From Chersky-806 sp038252255 (lineage in GTDB: Bacteria; Actinomycetota; Acidimicrobiia; IMCC26256; JAENVU01), in NCBI GenBank assembly GCA_038252255.1, contig JBBSAM010000019.1, positions 1-64,000 of the forward strand: 64,000 bases of DNA. The letters are read 5' to 3'. The position numbers were made by a program, and so were the translations under genes. Below the pieces are notes generated by a model. It was given only the letters and a program-made list of their open reading frames with translations. It was not told the origin of the DNA and did no database searches. Position 1 is the stretch's first letter. Every line of letters starts with the position of its first letter. This document shows, one piece after another, positions 8,011-16,321 of this stretch.

Positions 8011-8798
8011 GGTGTGGTGACGGCATTGAGAGGTGCCGACGCGGACGGTGCGCGTGCATGGCCCGCGAAGGTCGGTCCGTACCCGTCAGTCTCGAGCTCG
8101 CGCGCGAGGTCGCTGTCTCCGGAGCGGATGATGCGCCCTCCGCTGAGGACGTGGACCTGATCCGGGACGACGTATTCGAGCAGCCTCGGATAGTGGGTGA
8201 TGATGAGCATGGCCCGGTCGGGGCTGCGGAGTGCCTGCACCCCCTTGGCGACGACACGCAACGCGTCGATGTCGAGACCGGAGTCGGTCTCGTCCAGAAT
8301 CGCGAACCGGGGTTCGATCATCGACATCTGGAGAATCTCGTTGCGCTTCTTCTCTCCGCCCGAGAAGCCGGCGTTGACCGAGCGGCTGAGCAGCGCCGGA
8401 TCCATGTCGAGTCGGGCCATCTGCTCCTTCGCCAGCGCGAGGAAGTCGATGGCTCCGTACTCGGGAAGCCCGCGGGCAAGTCTGACGGCGTTGACCGCGG
8501 TGCGGAGGAAGTACATGTTGCCGACGCCGGGGATTTCGACGGGATACTGGAACGCGAGGAACAGTCCCGCGGCCGCCCGCGCCTCAGGGGTGAGGGCGAG
8601 CAGGTTCGCGCCGTCGTAGGTCACCTCACCGGTGACGGTGTACCCCTCCCGGCCTGCGAGGACCTGGCCGAGCGTGCTCTTCCCGGCACCGTTGGGGCCC
8701 ATGATGGCGTGAACTTCTCCGGCGTTGATCTGGAGGTCGACGCCGTTGAGGATGTGGGTCGTGCCGATCGCGGCGGAGAGGTTCCGGATGCTCAGCAT
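8007..8798 (-). CDS. sufC: SufC, ATPase of the SufBCD complex
   Basis: 263 aa ABC-type ATPase. It has Walker A GPNGAGKST (residues ~35-43), a Q-loop FLAFQYPVEIPGV typical of SufC, signature FSGGEKKRNE and Walker B FAILDETDSGLD. The C-terminus (~20 residues after GYGPTFAGHAR) is longer than usual and rich in Ala/Pro. SufC powers conformational change of SufB/SufD during cluster assembly. Its ATG overlaps the sufB stop by one base (TGATG). Confidence 0.93.
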   Translation of the reverse strand: MLSIRNLSAAIGTTHILNGVDLQINAGEVHAIMGPNGAGKSTLGQVLAGREGYTVTGEVTYDGANLLALTPEARAAAGLFLAFQYPVEIPGVGNMYFLRTAVNAVRLARGLPEYGAIDFLALAKEQMARLDMDPALLSRSVNAGFSGGEKKRNEILQMSMIEPRFAILDETDSGLDIDALRVVAKGVQALRSPDRAMLIITHYPRLLEYVVPDQVHVLSGGRIIRSGDSDLARELETDGYGPTFAGHARAPSASAPLNAVTTP

Positions 8799-10237
8799 CA
8801 GCCGACGCTCCCCTCGAGGCTGACGCGCATCAGTGCCTGGGCTTCGACCGCGTACTCCATCGGAAGCTCGTCGAACACCTCGCGGCAGAAGCCGTTGACG
8901 ATCATCGAGGTCGCGTCCTCGGCGGTCAGGCCGCGCTGTCGGCAGTAGAACAGCTGGTCCTCGTCGATCTTGGAGGTCGAAGCCTCGTGCTCAACCTGTG
9001 CGCTGTCGTTCTTCACCTCCACGTACGGAAAGGTGTGCGCGCCGCAGTCCGGCCCGATCAGGAGTGAGTCGCACTGGGTGGAGTTGCGCGCGCCGGTGGC
9101 GCTCCGCAGGATCTTGACAAGACCGCGGTACGTGTTCTGGGCGTGGCCGGCGGAGATCCCCTTGGACAGGATCGTGCTGCTCGTGTTGCGTCCGATGTGA
9201 ATCATCTTGGTGCCGGTGTCCGCCTGCTGGTAGTTCGTCGTCACCGCGACCGAGTAGAACTCGCCGACCGAGTCGTCACCCTGGAGAATCACGCTGGGGT
9301 ACTTCCACGTGATGGCCGACCCGGTCTCGACCTGGGTCCACGAGATCTTCGATCGGGCCCCAGCACAGCGGCCGCGCTTGGTGACGAAGTTGTAGATCCC
9401 GCCCCGTCCCTCGGCGTCGCCGGGATACCAGTTCTGCACGGTCGAGTACTTGATCGTCGCGTCCGCCGCCGCGACGAGCTCTACCACCGCGGCGTGGAGC
9501 TGGTTCTCGTCGCGCATCGGCGCGGTGCATCCTTCGAGGTAGCTCACCGTCGCCCCTGGTTCGGCGACGATCAACGTCCGTTCGAACTGTCCGGTCTCCG
9601 CAGCGTTGATTCGGAAGTAGGTGGAGAGCTCCATCGGACAACGCACCCCCGCGGGGACATAGCAGAAGGAACCGTCCGAGAAGACCGCGGAGTTCAACGT
9701 GGCGAAGAAGTTGTCGCGGGGACTCACGACCGATCCGAGGTGCTTGCGCACCAGCTCCGGGTAGTCGCGTACCGCGTCGGAGAACGAGCAGAAGATCACA
9801 CCGGCCTCGGCGAGCCGGGCCTTGAACGTGGTCGCCACCGACACCGAGTCGATGATCGCGTCGACCGCGATCCCCGAGAGGCGCTCCTGCTCGGCGAGCG
9901 AGATCCCGAGCTTGTCGAACATCTCGCGCATCTCCGGGTCGATCTCGTCCAGGCTCTTCGGCGCCGGACCCTTTGACTTCGGCGCCGCCCAGTAGCTCAT
10001 GTTCTGGTAGTCGATCCGCTCGTGGTGGATGTTGGGCCAGGTGGGCTCCTCGAGCGTCAGGAAGTGCCGGAACGCACCCAACCGCCACTCAAGGAGCCAG
10101 TCGGGCTCGCGGTTCTTCGCCGAAATGAGTCGGACGACGTCTTCCGTCAGACCCTTCGGAGCGATCTCGGTGTCGAGATCTGTGGTGAAGCCGTACTGGT
10201 ACTCGCGTTCCACGAGCTCTTGGATGCCGTCGGTCAT
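8798..10237 (-). CDS. sufB: SufB, Fe-S scaffold subunit
   Basis: 479 aa, the usual length for SufB. Diagnostic segments include NREPDWLLEWRLGAFRHFL, VFSDGSFCYVPAGVRCPMELSTYFRIN, SYLEGCTAPMRDENQLHAAVVELVA and the C-terminal EHEASTSKIDEDQLFYCRQRGL. The Cys in the region that receives persulfide sulfur (SATGARNSTQCDSLLIG) is present. SufB is the scaffold on which the nascent cluster forms. It starts 4 nt before the end of the truncated haemoglobin gene, so haemoglobin and scaffold are probably made from the same message. Confidence 0.95.
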   Translation of the reverse strand: MTDGIQELVEREYQYGFTTDLDTEIAPKGLTEDVVRLISAKNREPDWLLEWRLGAFRHFLTLEEPTWPNIHHERIDYQNMSYWAAPKSKGPAPKSLDEIDPEMREMFDKLGISLAEQERLSGIAVDAIIDSVSVATTFKARLAEAGVIFCSFSDAVRDYPELVRKHLGSVVSPRDNFFATLNSAVFSDGSFCYVPAGVRCPMELSTYFRINAAETGQFERTLIVAEPGATVSYLEGCTAPMRDENQLHAAVVELVAAADATIKYSTVQNWYPGDAEGRGGIYNFVTKRGRCAGARSKISWTQVETGSAITWKYPSVILQGDDSVGEFYSVAVTTNYQQADTGTKMIHIGRNTSSTILSKGISAGHAQNTYRGLVKILRSATGARNSTQCDSLLIGPDCGAHTFPYVEVKNDSAQVEHEASTSKIDEDQLFYCRQRGLTAEDATSMIVNGFCREVFDELPMEYAVEAQALMRVSLEGSVG

Positions 10238-10674
10238 GTCGCGTTCTCCGTCCCCGTCGGATCGCTCGCGGCGTCAACGACGAGCTGGTGGCGGTGCACA
10301 CGTGCGACCTTGTTGGCTAGCGCTTTCGCCTTCTCGGCGTTCGTGCCCGTCCAACCCGTGTCGATGGTCTCGTGGAAGATGTCGAGCCAGCGCTCGAAGT
10401 GGGCAGTCGTGAACGCGCGCTGCGCGTGGACGAGCTGGTGGGCCCGGAACGGGTTGCCTTCGTAACCCGGCATCGAGAAGAGCGCCCGACACCAGAACGC
10501 GGTCAGCTTGGGGAGATGTTCGGCCCAGTCGACCTTCGCGACGTCGTTGAACATCGGTCCGAGGATGTCGTCCATCGCCACGTAGCGGTAGAAGCGCACC
10601 ACCATCTCGGCGACCGCGTCCCGATCATCGAGGTCTTGCAGCGGCACGGTAGGTGCGGTCCGACGGTTCAACAC
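10234..10674 (-). CDS. Truncated haemoglobin, group III-like (first gene of the suf operon)
   Basis: About 146 aa. The pattern VVRFYRYVAMDDILGPMFNDV-then-DWAEHLPKLTAFWCRALF, followed by GYEGNPFRAHQLVHA and FERWLDIFHETID, matches group III truncated haemoglobins; the proximal haem His lies in the FRAH segment. Such proteins bind O2 or NO and can detoxify NO. The start is GTG at 10674 (a TTG follows), with no clear Shine-Dalgarno, so a leaderless message is possible. It leads the operon ahead of sufB and lies 26 bp from the best CTAG palindrome. A second group III haemoglobin lies at 17.5 kb. Confidence 0.85.
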   Translation of the reverse strand: MLNRRTAPTVPLQDLDDRDAVAEMVVRFYRYVAMDDILGPMFNDVAKVDWAEHLPKLTAFWCRALFSMPGYEGNPFRAHQLVHAQRAFTTAHFERWLDIFHETIDTGWTGTNAEKAKALANKVARVHRHQLVVDAASDPTGTENAT

Positions 10675-10700
10675 ACCGTGATCATACCCGAGGTTGACCT

Positions 10701-10726
10701 ATACTTCTAGTTATCACTAGAAGTAT
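10701..10726. promoter_or_regulatory. CTAG operator copy b, perfect 11-bp inverted repeat
   Basis: The left arm ATACTTCTAGT (10701-10711) is repeated exactly in reverse complement at 10716-10726, around the spacer TATC. It is the strongest member of the series. It lies between divergent genes: the haemoglobin-suf operon (start 26 bp away) and a membrane protein gene at 10805 (78 bp away). A TATATT-like -10 candidate overlaps the right edge. The size and symmetry fit a dimeric winged-helix repressor. Confidence 0.75.
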
Positions 10727-10804
10727 ATTGATCGTTGAAGGTTTCGACCTGACGCATTCGACGCAGGCGCTCGGGATCGGGCGTGATGACGAAAGGCGAG
10801 CGAC

Positions 10805-11287
10805 ATGGACGCGGGCCGTACAGTCTTTATCGCGATCGAGATGCTCGCGGTGAGCATCTGGGTCGGCAGCCTCGTGTGCTTGGCACTCGTAGCCAAGGTG
10901 GCCCGCGAGGCGCTCGACGAGGCGTCACGCGTGGCGCTGTTCAGGCGGATCGGACGACTCTACGGAGTCATCGGGACGGGTTCGCTTGTCGTCGCGATCG
11001 GTGCCGGCGTGGCGATTGCTTGGCCGCTGTCGCATGTGGGGCTCTCGGGCGCCGCGATAGTGGTCTTGACCGGGGCTCTCGTGCTCGTGACCGCGGCCGG
11101 CATGGTGCAGGCGCGGCGGATGACGGTACGGAGGCGAGGGGCGATCGACAAGCCAGAAGACGAACGTGCGGCGAGCTCGGTGCGTCGGGGTGCTGCCCTT
11201 GCCGGAGCTCTCAGAGGATCAATCGCTTTCCTGACGTTGGTCATCCTGTTGCTCGGCGCCCATGTCCTCAATGAAGTCACCCGCTGA
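10805..11287 (+). CDS. Four-helix membrane protein of unknown function (CopD-like pattern)
   Basis: 160 aa with four hydrophobic segments (residues ~8-30, ~55-78, ~83-103 and ~135-157). The opening AIEMLAVSIWVGSLVCLALV and the following FRRIGRLYGVIG loop resemble the CopD/DUF4149-like small membrane families. It lies downstream of the perfect CTAG operator, divergent from the haemoglobin-suf operon, and its end overlaps the convergent YwiC-like gene by ~11 bp. No function can be assigned; a link to redox or haem/copper handling is inferred from context only. Confidence 0.65.
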   Translation: MDAGRTVFIAIEMLAVSIWVGSLVCLALVAKVAREALDEASRVALFRRIGRLYGVIGTGSLVVAIGAGVAIAWPLSHVGLSGAAIVVLTGALVLVTAAGMVQARRMTVRRRGAIDKPEDERAASSVRRGAALAGALRGSIAFLTLVILLLGAHVLNEVTR

Positions 11288-12095
11288 GGACCCCGGCTGC
11301 AGTGACTGAGACGATGGCGATCCCGAACGCGAGCTGGCGAAGGCCGAGGATCTTGGCCGGTACCGGTGTCCGGCGTATCCAGATGAGCTGCGCGAGCAGC
11401 AGCGCGGCCACCGCAACTGCGCCCGCTACGAGGGAGGGTTGCGTCAGGACGGCGCTGATGGCTACGACCGCGCCGGCGATCTGGGCGCGGTCGCTGACCG
11501 CTACGGGTCCGGAGCCGTGGCGCAGCCGGGTGATCTGGACCCGCACGAACGGAATCGACGCGAGTGAACGCGCTGCGAGCAGGAGCCACAGTCCCACTGC
11601 GATGCGGGTGCCCCCGCCGCCGGCCAACGTCACGCTTGCCGCGACTGCCGCGATGCCCACTGCTCCGCAGAGCTCGGGGACGAGGCGGCGGCTGCGGCTG
11701 CGCATGTCGAACCAGAGCTCGACGCCCACGAGCGGTGCCGCAACCGCAAGGGGGACGACCCATTCCCAGCCCGCGAGCATGGCGGCGGTGAGGGCGAGGG
11801 CGACGAGCGCGGTGAGCTCAGCGGCAGCGATGGAGGCAGCCAGTCGCGAGCGGGGGAGCCAACGGTGCCGCCATCGGTCCACCATGACGAGCTTGAGTGG
11901 AGTCCGCACCAAGAACGCCAGGAAGGCCGCGACCACCAACGCGGCGCCGGCCCACGACGGTGTGATCACGATGCCCAGGAGGGCGGGTTCTGCGGTCAGC
12001 GCCCATCCGCCGTGCTCGTCGGGAATTGCCACGGCGCGCCACGTGGGTCGTGCTCGCGCTGCCGATTCGGGAGAGTCTTTCGGCGTGCTCGTCAT
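11277..12095 (-). CDS. YwiC-like membrane protein
   Basis: 272 aa with about 8-9 membrane helices and the PDEHGGWALTAEPALLG motif near the N-terminus that marks the YwiC-like family. In Bacillus, ywiC sits next to the anaerobic nitrate respiration genes narK-fnr-narGHJI; the biochemical role is unknown. Here it follows HPP and the nitrate-reductase-like gene set by 4 bp, which preserves the link with nitrogen oxide respiration. It converges on the CopD-like gene. Confidence 0.75.
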   Translation of the reverse strand: MTSTPKDSPESAARARPTWRAVAIPDEHGGWALTAEPALLGIVITPSWAGAALVVAAFLAFLVRTPLKLVMVDRWRHRWLPRSRLAASIAAAELTALVALALTAAMLAGWEWVVPLAVAAPLVGVELWFDMRSRSRRLVPELCGAVGIAAVAASVTLAGGGGTRIAVGLWLLLAARSLASIPFVRVQITRLRHGSGPVAVSDRAQIAGAVVAISAVLTQPSLVAGAVAVAALLLAQLIWIRRTPVPAKILGLRQLAFGIAIVSVTAAGVLSG

Positions 12096-12099
12096 GGCG

Positions 12100-12771
12100 T
12101 CAGCGATCGGGGACTGCGCTCGTCGGGCCGGCGAGGTCGGTGGCCGGTCCCCAGAGCGGGTACGGGATTCCGGCCAGGCGGTTGATCCCGAGGCCTTGGA
12201 GGACGAGCAGGAATACGGCGAGCATCAGCACGGCGAGCTGCCACGGTTCGTGCAGGATGCCGAGCGACACGATCAGCGTGGTCGCGCCGGCCGGTGGGTG
12301 GGGTACGCGTGCCCACACCATGAGACCGCTCGTGAGTCCTAAGGAGAGCGCGGCGGCGCCGACGCGTGAGGCCGTGACTTCCGTGGCCAACGCCGGTCCC
12401 GCGTGCTGGAGGCCGAAGACGACGAGCGCGAAGTAGCCCGCGGCGGCGCCGATGGCGTGGCCGGCGAGCGTGTTTCGCGGACACGCGGTGGGAAGCATGG
12501 GGGTGTAGAAGAGCAGGAACGCGGTGGGGCCGAGCGAAGGGAAGATGAATGGTGCGCCGGTGACCAGTGCGGCGAACGCCATGAGGCCGATGGAGATGAC
12601 TCCATTGATCATCGCGAAGAGACCGAGAACGGTGACTCGGTCATGGCGGCGGAGCAGCGCCGGGAGGCTCAGGCGCGAAGCGAGACCGTGGACGATGGCG
12701 GCCATGTCGCCACCGATCGGTCCCGGACGGGTCGGTCGCTCTGGGACGGGAACCTCGCCGCCGTCGGTCAT
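12100..12771 (-). CDS. HPP family membrane protein, possible nitrite transporter
   Basis: 223 aa with a soluble N-terminal ~40 residues and five to six hydrophobic segments. The family's name-giving motif is visible in VPHPPAGATTLIVSLG, with the paired segment FPSLGPTAFLLFYTP. Cyanobacterial and chloroplast HPP proteins have been shown to carry nitrite. It is one base from the upstream small membrane gene and four bases from ywiC-like, in the same direction as the molybdoenzyme complex, so nitrite movement is a plausible job here. Confidence 0.82.
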   Translation of the reverse strand: MTDGGEVPVPERPTRPGPIGGDMAAIVHGLASRLSLPALLRRHDRVTVLGLFAMINGVISIGLMAFAALVTGAPFIFPSLGPTAFLLFYTPMLPTACPRNTLAGHAIGAAAGYFALVVFGLQHAGPALATEVTASRVGAAALSLGLTSGLMVWARVPHPPAGATTLIVSLGILHEPWQLAVLMLAVFLLVLQGLGINRLAGIPYPLWGPATDLAGPTSAVPDR

Positions 12772-12772
12772 G

Positions 12773-12979
12773 TCAGCCCTTCACGTAGCGGGCGAACAAC
12801 GCGGAGCCGGCGGCGAGCACGCCTGAGCAGCTTGCCGCCACCCACGCGAGTCCGGGATCGTCGCCCAGCATCGCATCGACCGCGACGGTGAGCAGGAACA
12901 CCTGGAGGACGAGAAGCACGAGGACGTACACGCCGATGGCTGATGAGACCGCCCGCCCGCGGCCTGCGGTCTGGCTCAC
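12773..12979 (-). CDS. Small two-helix membrane protein in the molybdoenzyme operon
   Basis: 68 aa starting with GTG in a GTGA overlap with the Rieske stop codon. Two hydrophobic segments are visible: AIGVYVLVLLVLQVFLLTVA (residues ~12-31) and LAWVAASCSGVLAAGSALFA (~40-60). I do not recognise the family. Its position between the Rieske and HPP genes, with overlapping starts and stops, suggests an accessory or anchor subunit of the complex. Confidence 0.65.
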   Translation of the reverse strand: MSQTAGRGRAVSSAIGVYVLVLLVLQVFLLTVAVDAMLGDDPGLAWVAASCSGVLAAGSALFARYVKG

Positions 12980-13473
12980 GGCTGCGCTCCGAGCGCCCAG
13001 ACGGTGCCGTTGCGTACCTCGACGTCGATGCGTCCGAGGGGCCGCTGAGGCGGTCCAGCCACAACCTTCCCGGTGCGCGCGTCGAATACGCCCTCGTGGC
13101 AGGGACACACCATGTGCTGCTTCTCGGGTTCGTAGTAGACGACACAGCTCAGATGGGTGCACTTTTGGCTCATCGCGTGCAGCCGGTCGCCGGGGAGGCG
13201 GACCAGGATCGCCGGGTCGTCCTTGGTCGGATACCCGAAGAGATGCGTACCGTTCACCGGAACGGCTTCGAGCTTGACGATGGGCAGGGGCTTGCCGTGG
13301 TTGATCGGTCGCAGCGATGACCACGCCGCGACGGCGACGGTCCCAGTCGCGAAGGCGCCCGATGCGAGCACGAGGTAGCGGGTGAACTCCCGACGGGTGA
13401 CGTCGTCCTCACCCCCGGATGTGTACGGGAAGTCGCGGCGCCACTTCGGGGGGTCGACGGGGGTGTCCGTCAT
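12976..13473 (-). CDS. Rieske [2Fe-2S] protein with Tat-type signal
   Basis: 165 aa. Residues ~27-50 form a twin-arginine-type signal/anchor (RREFTRYLVLASGAFATG). The C-terminal Rieske domain has both ligand boxes, CTHLSC and CPCHEGVFD, giving two Cys and two His. Rieske proteins pass electrons at high potential between quinol oxidation and an acceptor. It overlaps the ferredoxin gene by 4 nt. Inclusion in a molybdoenzyme operon suggests the complex draws electrons from quinol outside the membrane. Confidence 0.88.
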   Translation of the reverse strand: MTDTPVDPPKWRRDFPYTSGGEDDVTRREFTRYLVLASGAFATGTVAVAAWSSLRPINHGKPLPIVKLEAVPVNGTHLFGYPTKDDPAILVRLPGDRLHAMSQKCTHLSCVVYYEPEKQHMVCPCHEGVFDARTGKVVAGPPQRPLGRIDVEVRNGTVWALGAQP

Positions 13474-14099
13474 CGATTCACCTCGTGGTCCTCGAGTCCG
13501 AATGGATCGTCGAGCCAGTGGGTCGGTGTGCGCCCCAGTGTGATCGAGACGGCGCCTGGGTCGCGTACCACCGTCTGCACCTTCGTCTTCACGACTTGGG
13601 TGCCGAAGACGAACGTGTCTGCCAGCGATCCGGTCCTCGTGGCCGCGAACTCGTCCGGTGTGCCGAACCACAGCGCTTGGCTCGGACACACCGAGGCGCA
13701 CATCGGCGCCAGTCCGATTGACGTGCGGTCGTAGCAGTGGTCGCACTTCATCATCTGGTCGAGCTCGGTCATGAGCTTCGGGATCCCGAACGGGCACGCG
13801 TACACGCAGTTGGAGCACGCGATGCAACGCGGCTTGAGGGCTGACTGGACGATGCCATCCTCGTTCTGCTTGATCGCGTCGGCGGGGCACACCTCGGCAC
13901 ACGTGGGGTCCTCGCAGTGCATGCACACCATCGGTACGGTCTGCACCGTCGATCCCCGGTCGATGAAGTCGAGGTGCATCATCGAGTGACCACGATGCGT
14001 TCCACATTCTTCACATGCGTGCACGCAGGCTTCGCAGCCGATGCACCGACTCGGGTCGATGACGTAGACGCGGTTGCCGAGCTCGCCAGGGGCCTCCAT
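13470..14099 (-). CDS. NrfC/HybA-like ferredoxin subunit with multiple [4Fe-4S] clusters
   Basis: 209 aa with four cysteine clusters: SRCIGCEACVHACEECG, VCMHCEDPTCAEVCP, RCIACSNCVYACP and KCDHCYDRT followed by CASVCP. This is the pattern of electron-transfer subunits of DMSO-reductase-superfamily enzymes. The start ATG at 14099 overlaps the stop of the molybdenum subunit by one base. It probably wires the catalytic subunit to the Rieske and membrane proteins. Confidence 0.9.
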   Translation of the reverse strand: MEAPGELGNRVYVIDPSRCIGCEACVHACEECGTHRGHSMMHLDFIDRGSTVQTVPMVCMHCEDPTCAEVCPADAIKQNEDGIVQSALKPRCIACSNCVYACPFGIPKLMTELDQMMKCDHCYDRTSIGLAPMCASVCPSQALWFGTPDEFAATRTGSLADTFVFGTQVVKTKVQTVVRDPGAVSITLGRTPTHWLDDPFGLEDHEVNR

Positions 14100-16321
14100 C
14101 AGTGTTCTCCCGTCGAGAGGTGGTAGTCGCGCGCATCGGTCGATGCGTCGCCCGAACCGGAGCGCTCGATCCGGACCGCGCACACCTTGAACTCAGGGAT
14201 CTTCGAGACGGGGTCGAGCACGGGGTTCGTCAGCTGGTTCGCGGCGAGCTTTCCGGCCCAGTGATACGGAATGAACACCGTGTCGGGTCGGATCGTGCTC
14301 ACCACCGTTGCGGCGACGGTGATCGACCCCCGCCGCGAGGTCACGGTGACGAGGTCGCCGGTGGAGATGCCGTGCCGTTCGGCGAGGCGCGGGTGAATCT
14401 CGCAGAGCGGCTCCGGGTACTGGTGCACCAGAGGCCCGATCCGGCGCGTCTGGGTACCGGACAGGTACTGGCTGATCACCCGGCCGGTCGTGAACCAGAT
14501 CGGGTACTCACCATCGACCACCTCCGCGGGCGGGCGGAAGGCCACGGGCGCGAACTGAGCGCGTCCGGTCGGCGTGTTGAACTGGAGGTCTTCGAAGAGG
14601 CGTGGGGTGCCCGGATGTCCCTCGGTCGGGCACGGCCAGAAGATCCCCATCTCCTCCTCGAGCCGCTCCCAGGTGATGCCGGCATAGTCCGCGATCCCTC
14701 CCTTCGACGCGACACGGAGCTCTTCGAAGATCTCCCGGGTGCTCGTGTACGGGAAGTACTCGCCGCGCCCGAGGCGGCGGGCGAGGTCGCAGTAGATCTC
14801 CCAGTCGAGGCGCGCGTTCCCGGGTGGATCGACCGCGGCGTTGATCTTCACGACCCGCCCCTCGGCCGTGCAGACGACGCCTTCGTCCTCCTCCTGGAGC
14901 GAGCCCGGAAGCACGACATCGGCGTGGAAGGCGGTCTCGGACAAGAAGAAGTCGATGACGCCGAAGAACTCGAGCCGGTCGAGCGCCTCGGCGGTGAAGC
15001 CGGATTGGGGGAGCGACACGACAGGGTTGAAGCAGATCGAGAGCAACCCTTTGATCTCGCCCGCGTGGATGGCCTCCATGATCTCCTGGGCCGTGAGGCC
15101 CCGCCCCGGGATGTCGTCTGGATCGCACCCCCAGACCGACGCGATGTACTCGCGGTGCTCGGGATTCTCGATGTCGCGCGCTCCGGGGAGCTGCTCGGCT
15201 TTCTGGCCGTGCTCGCGGCCGCCCTGCCCGTTGCCCTGTCCGGTGATCATGCAGACGCCTTGTCCGGGCCGGCCGATGCGTCCGGTCGCGAGGGCGACGT
15301 TGATGCACGAAAGGACGTTCTCGACTCCCTTGCTGTGGTGCTCGATGCCGCGGGCGTGCAGGAGCATCGCGGTCTTCGCGGTACCCCAGAGCTCGGCGGC
15401 TTCCTCGATGCGGGCTGCGGGCACGCCGGTGACGTCGGCGCCCCATGCCGGCGTGTAGTCGCGCACGGCGTCTGCCGCGGCCTCGAAGCCGTCAGTGTGT
15501 GCTTCGATGAAGCCGTGGTCGAGCCAGTCACGTTCGATCAGGAGATGCAGGATCGTGCCCATCAAGGCCGAGTCTGTGCCGGGCCGGAGCCCCAGGAAGA
15601 CGTCCGCGGTGCGGGCGAGTGGCGTCACGCGCGGGTCAGCGACGATGAGCTTGCCGCCGCGGTCACGCGACTTCCACACGTAGCTGGTGGTGATCGGAGC
15701 GCACTCGGCGATGTTGGCGCCAGCCACGAACACGACGTCGGCGAGTGGAATGTCGGCCCAGGGGTTCGGCGCGCGGTCGATGCCGAACGCGCGCTTGTAC
15801 GCGGCGCCCGCTGACACCATGCACAGGCGACCGTTGTAATCGACGTTGGCGGTGCCCACCGCGAGCCGAGCGAACTTTCCCACGAGGTATGACTTCTCCG
15901 TCGTGAGGGAGGCGCCGCCGTAGATCGCGACGGAATCGGGTCCGTACTTGTCCTGAATGCGTCGGATCTCCGAGGCGGTCCGATCGAGCGCCGCGTCCCA
16001 CGAGACCGGTCGAAACCCATCGTCAGCTCGGGCAAGCGGCTCGAGCAGCCGATCCGGATGGCTTCCCTGCAGGTACCGCTTCACGCCCTTGGGGCAGAGC
16101 TTCCCCTCGTTGAACGGGAACTCGTACCACGGCTCGAAGCCCACAACCTCGTTCGCGTGGACCTTCAGAATGATCCCGCACTGCTGGCCACAGAAGCAGC
16201 AGTGGGTCTTCACCTCGCGATCGATCTCGAGATCAGCGTTCCAACCACCCGGTGGCGCCTCGTTGAGATGCGGGCCGTAGCGGGCGATGAGCGCTTCCTC
16301 GGTGATCGGTGGGCGAGCCAT
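14099..16321 (-). CDS. Molybdopterin oxidoreductase, assimilatory nitrate reductase (NasA/NarB)-like
   Basis: 740 aa. An N-terminal [4Fe-4S] motif (CCFCGQQCGIILKV, then GKLCPKG) precedes the DMSO-reductase-superfamily catalytic domains. The segment NGRLCMVSAGAAYKRAFG corresponds to the NSRLCMSSAVAGY box of NasA/NarB, in which Cys is the molybdenum ligand, so nitrate is the most likely substrate. Formate dehydrogenase-like activity cannot be excluded. The C-terminal MopB domain (GDLVTVTSRRGSITV) is complete. The operon context (ferredoxin, Rieske, membrane subunit, HPP, YwiC) looks respiratory rather than assimilatory, because no siroheme nitrite reductase is near. Confidence 0.82.
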   Translation of the reverse strand: MARPPITEEALIARYGPHLNEAPPGGWNADLEIDREVKTHCCFCGQQCGIILKVHANEVVGFEPWYEFPFNEGKLCPKGVKRYLQGSHPDRLLEPLARADDGFRPVSWDAALDRTASEIRRIQDKYGPDSVAIYGGASLTTEKSYLVGKFARLAVGTANVDYNGRLCMVSAGAAYKRAFGIDRAPNPWADIPLADVVFVAGANIAECAPITTSYVWKSRDRGGKLIVADPRVTPLARTADVFLGLRPGTDSALMGTILHLLIERDWLDHGFIEAHTDGFEAAADAVRDYTPAWGADVTGVPAARIEEAAELWGTAKTAMLLHARGIEHHSKGVENVLSCINVALATGRIGRPGQGVCMITGQGNGQGGREHGQKAEQLPGARDIENPEHREYIASVWGCDPDDIPGRGLTAQEIMEAIHAGEIKGLLSICFNPVVSLPQSGFTAEALDRLEFFGVIDFFLSETAFHADVVLPGSLQEEDEGVVCTAEGRVVKINAAVDPPGNARLDWEIYCDLARRLGRGEYFPYTSTREIFEELRVASKGGIADYAGITWERLEEEMGIFWPCPTEGHPGTPRLFEDLQFNTPTGRAQFAPVAFRPPAEVVDGEYPIWFTTGRVISQYLSGTQTRRIGPLVHQYPEPLCEIHPRLAERHGISTGDLVTVTSRRGSITVAATVVSTIRPDTVFIPYHWAGKLAANQLTNPVLDPVSKIPEFKVCAVRIERSGSGDASTDARDYHLSTGEH

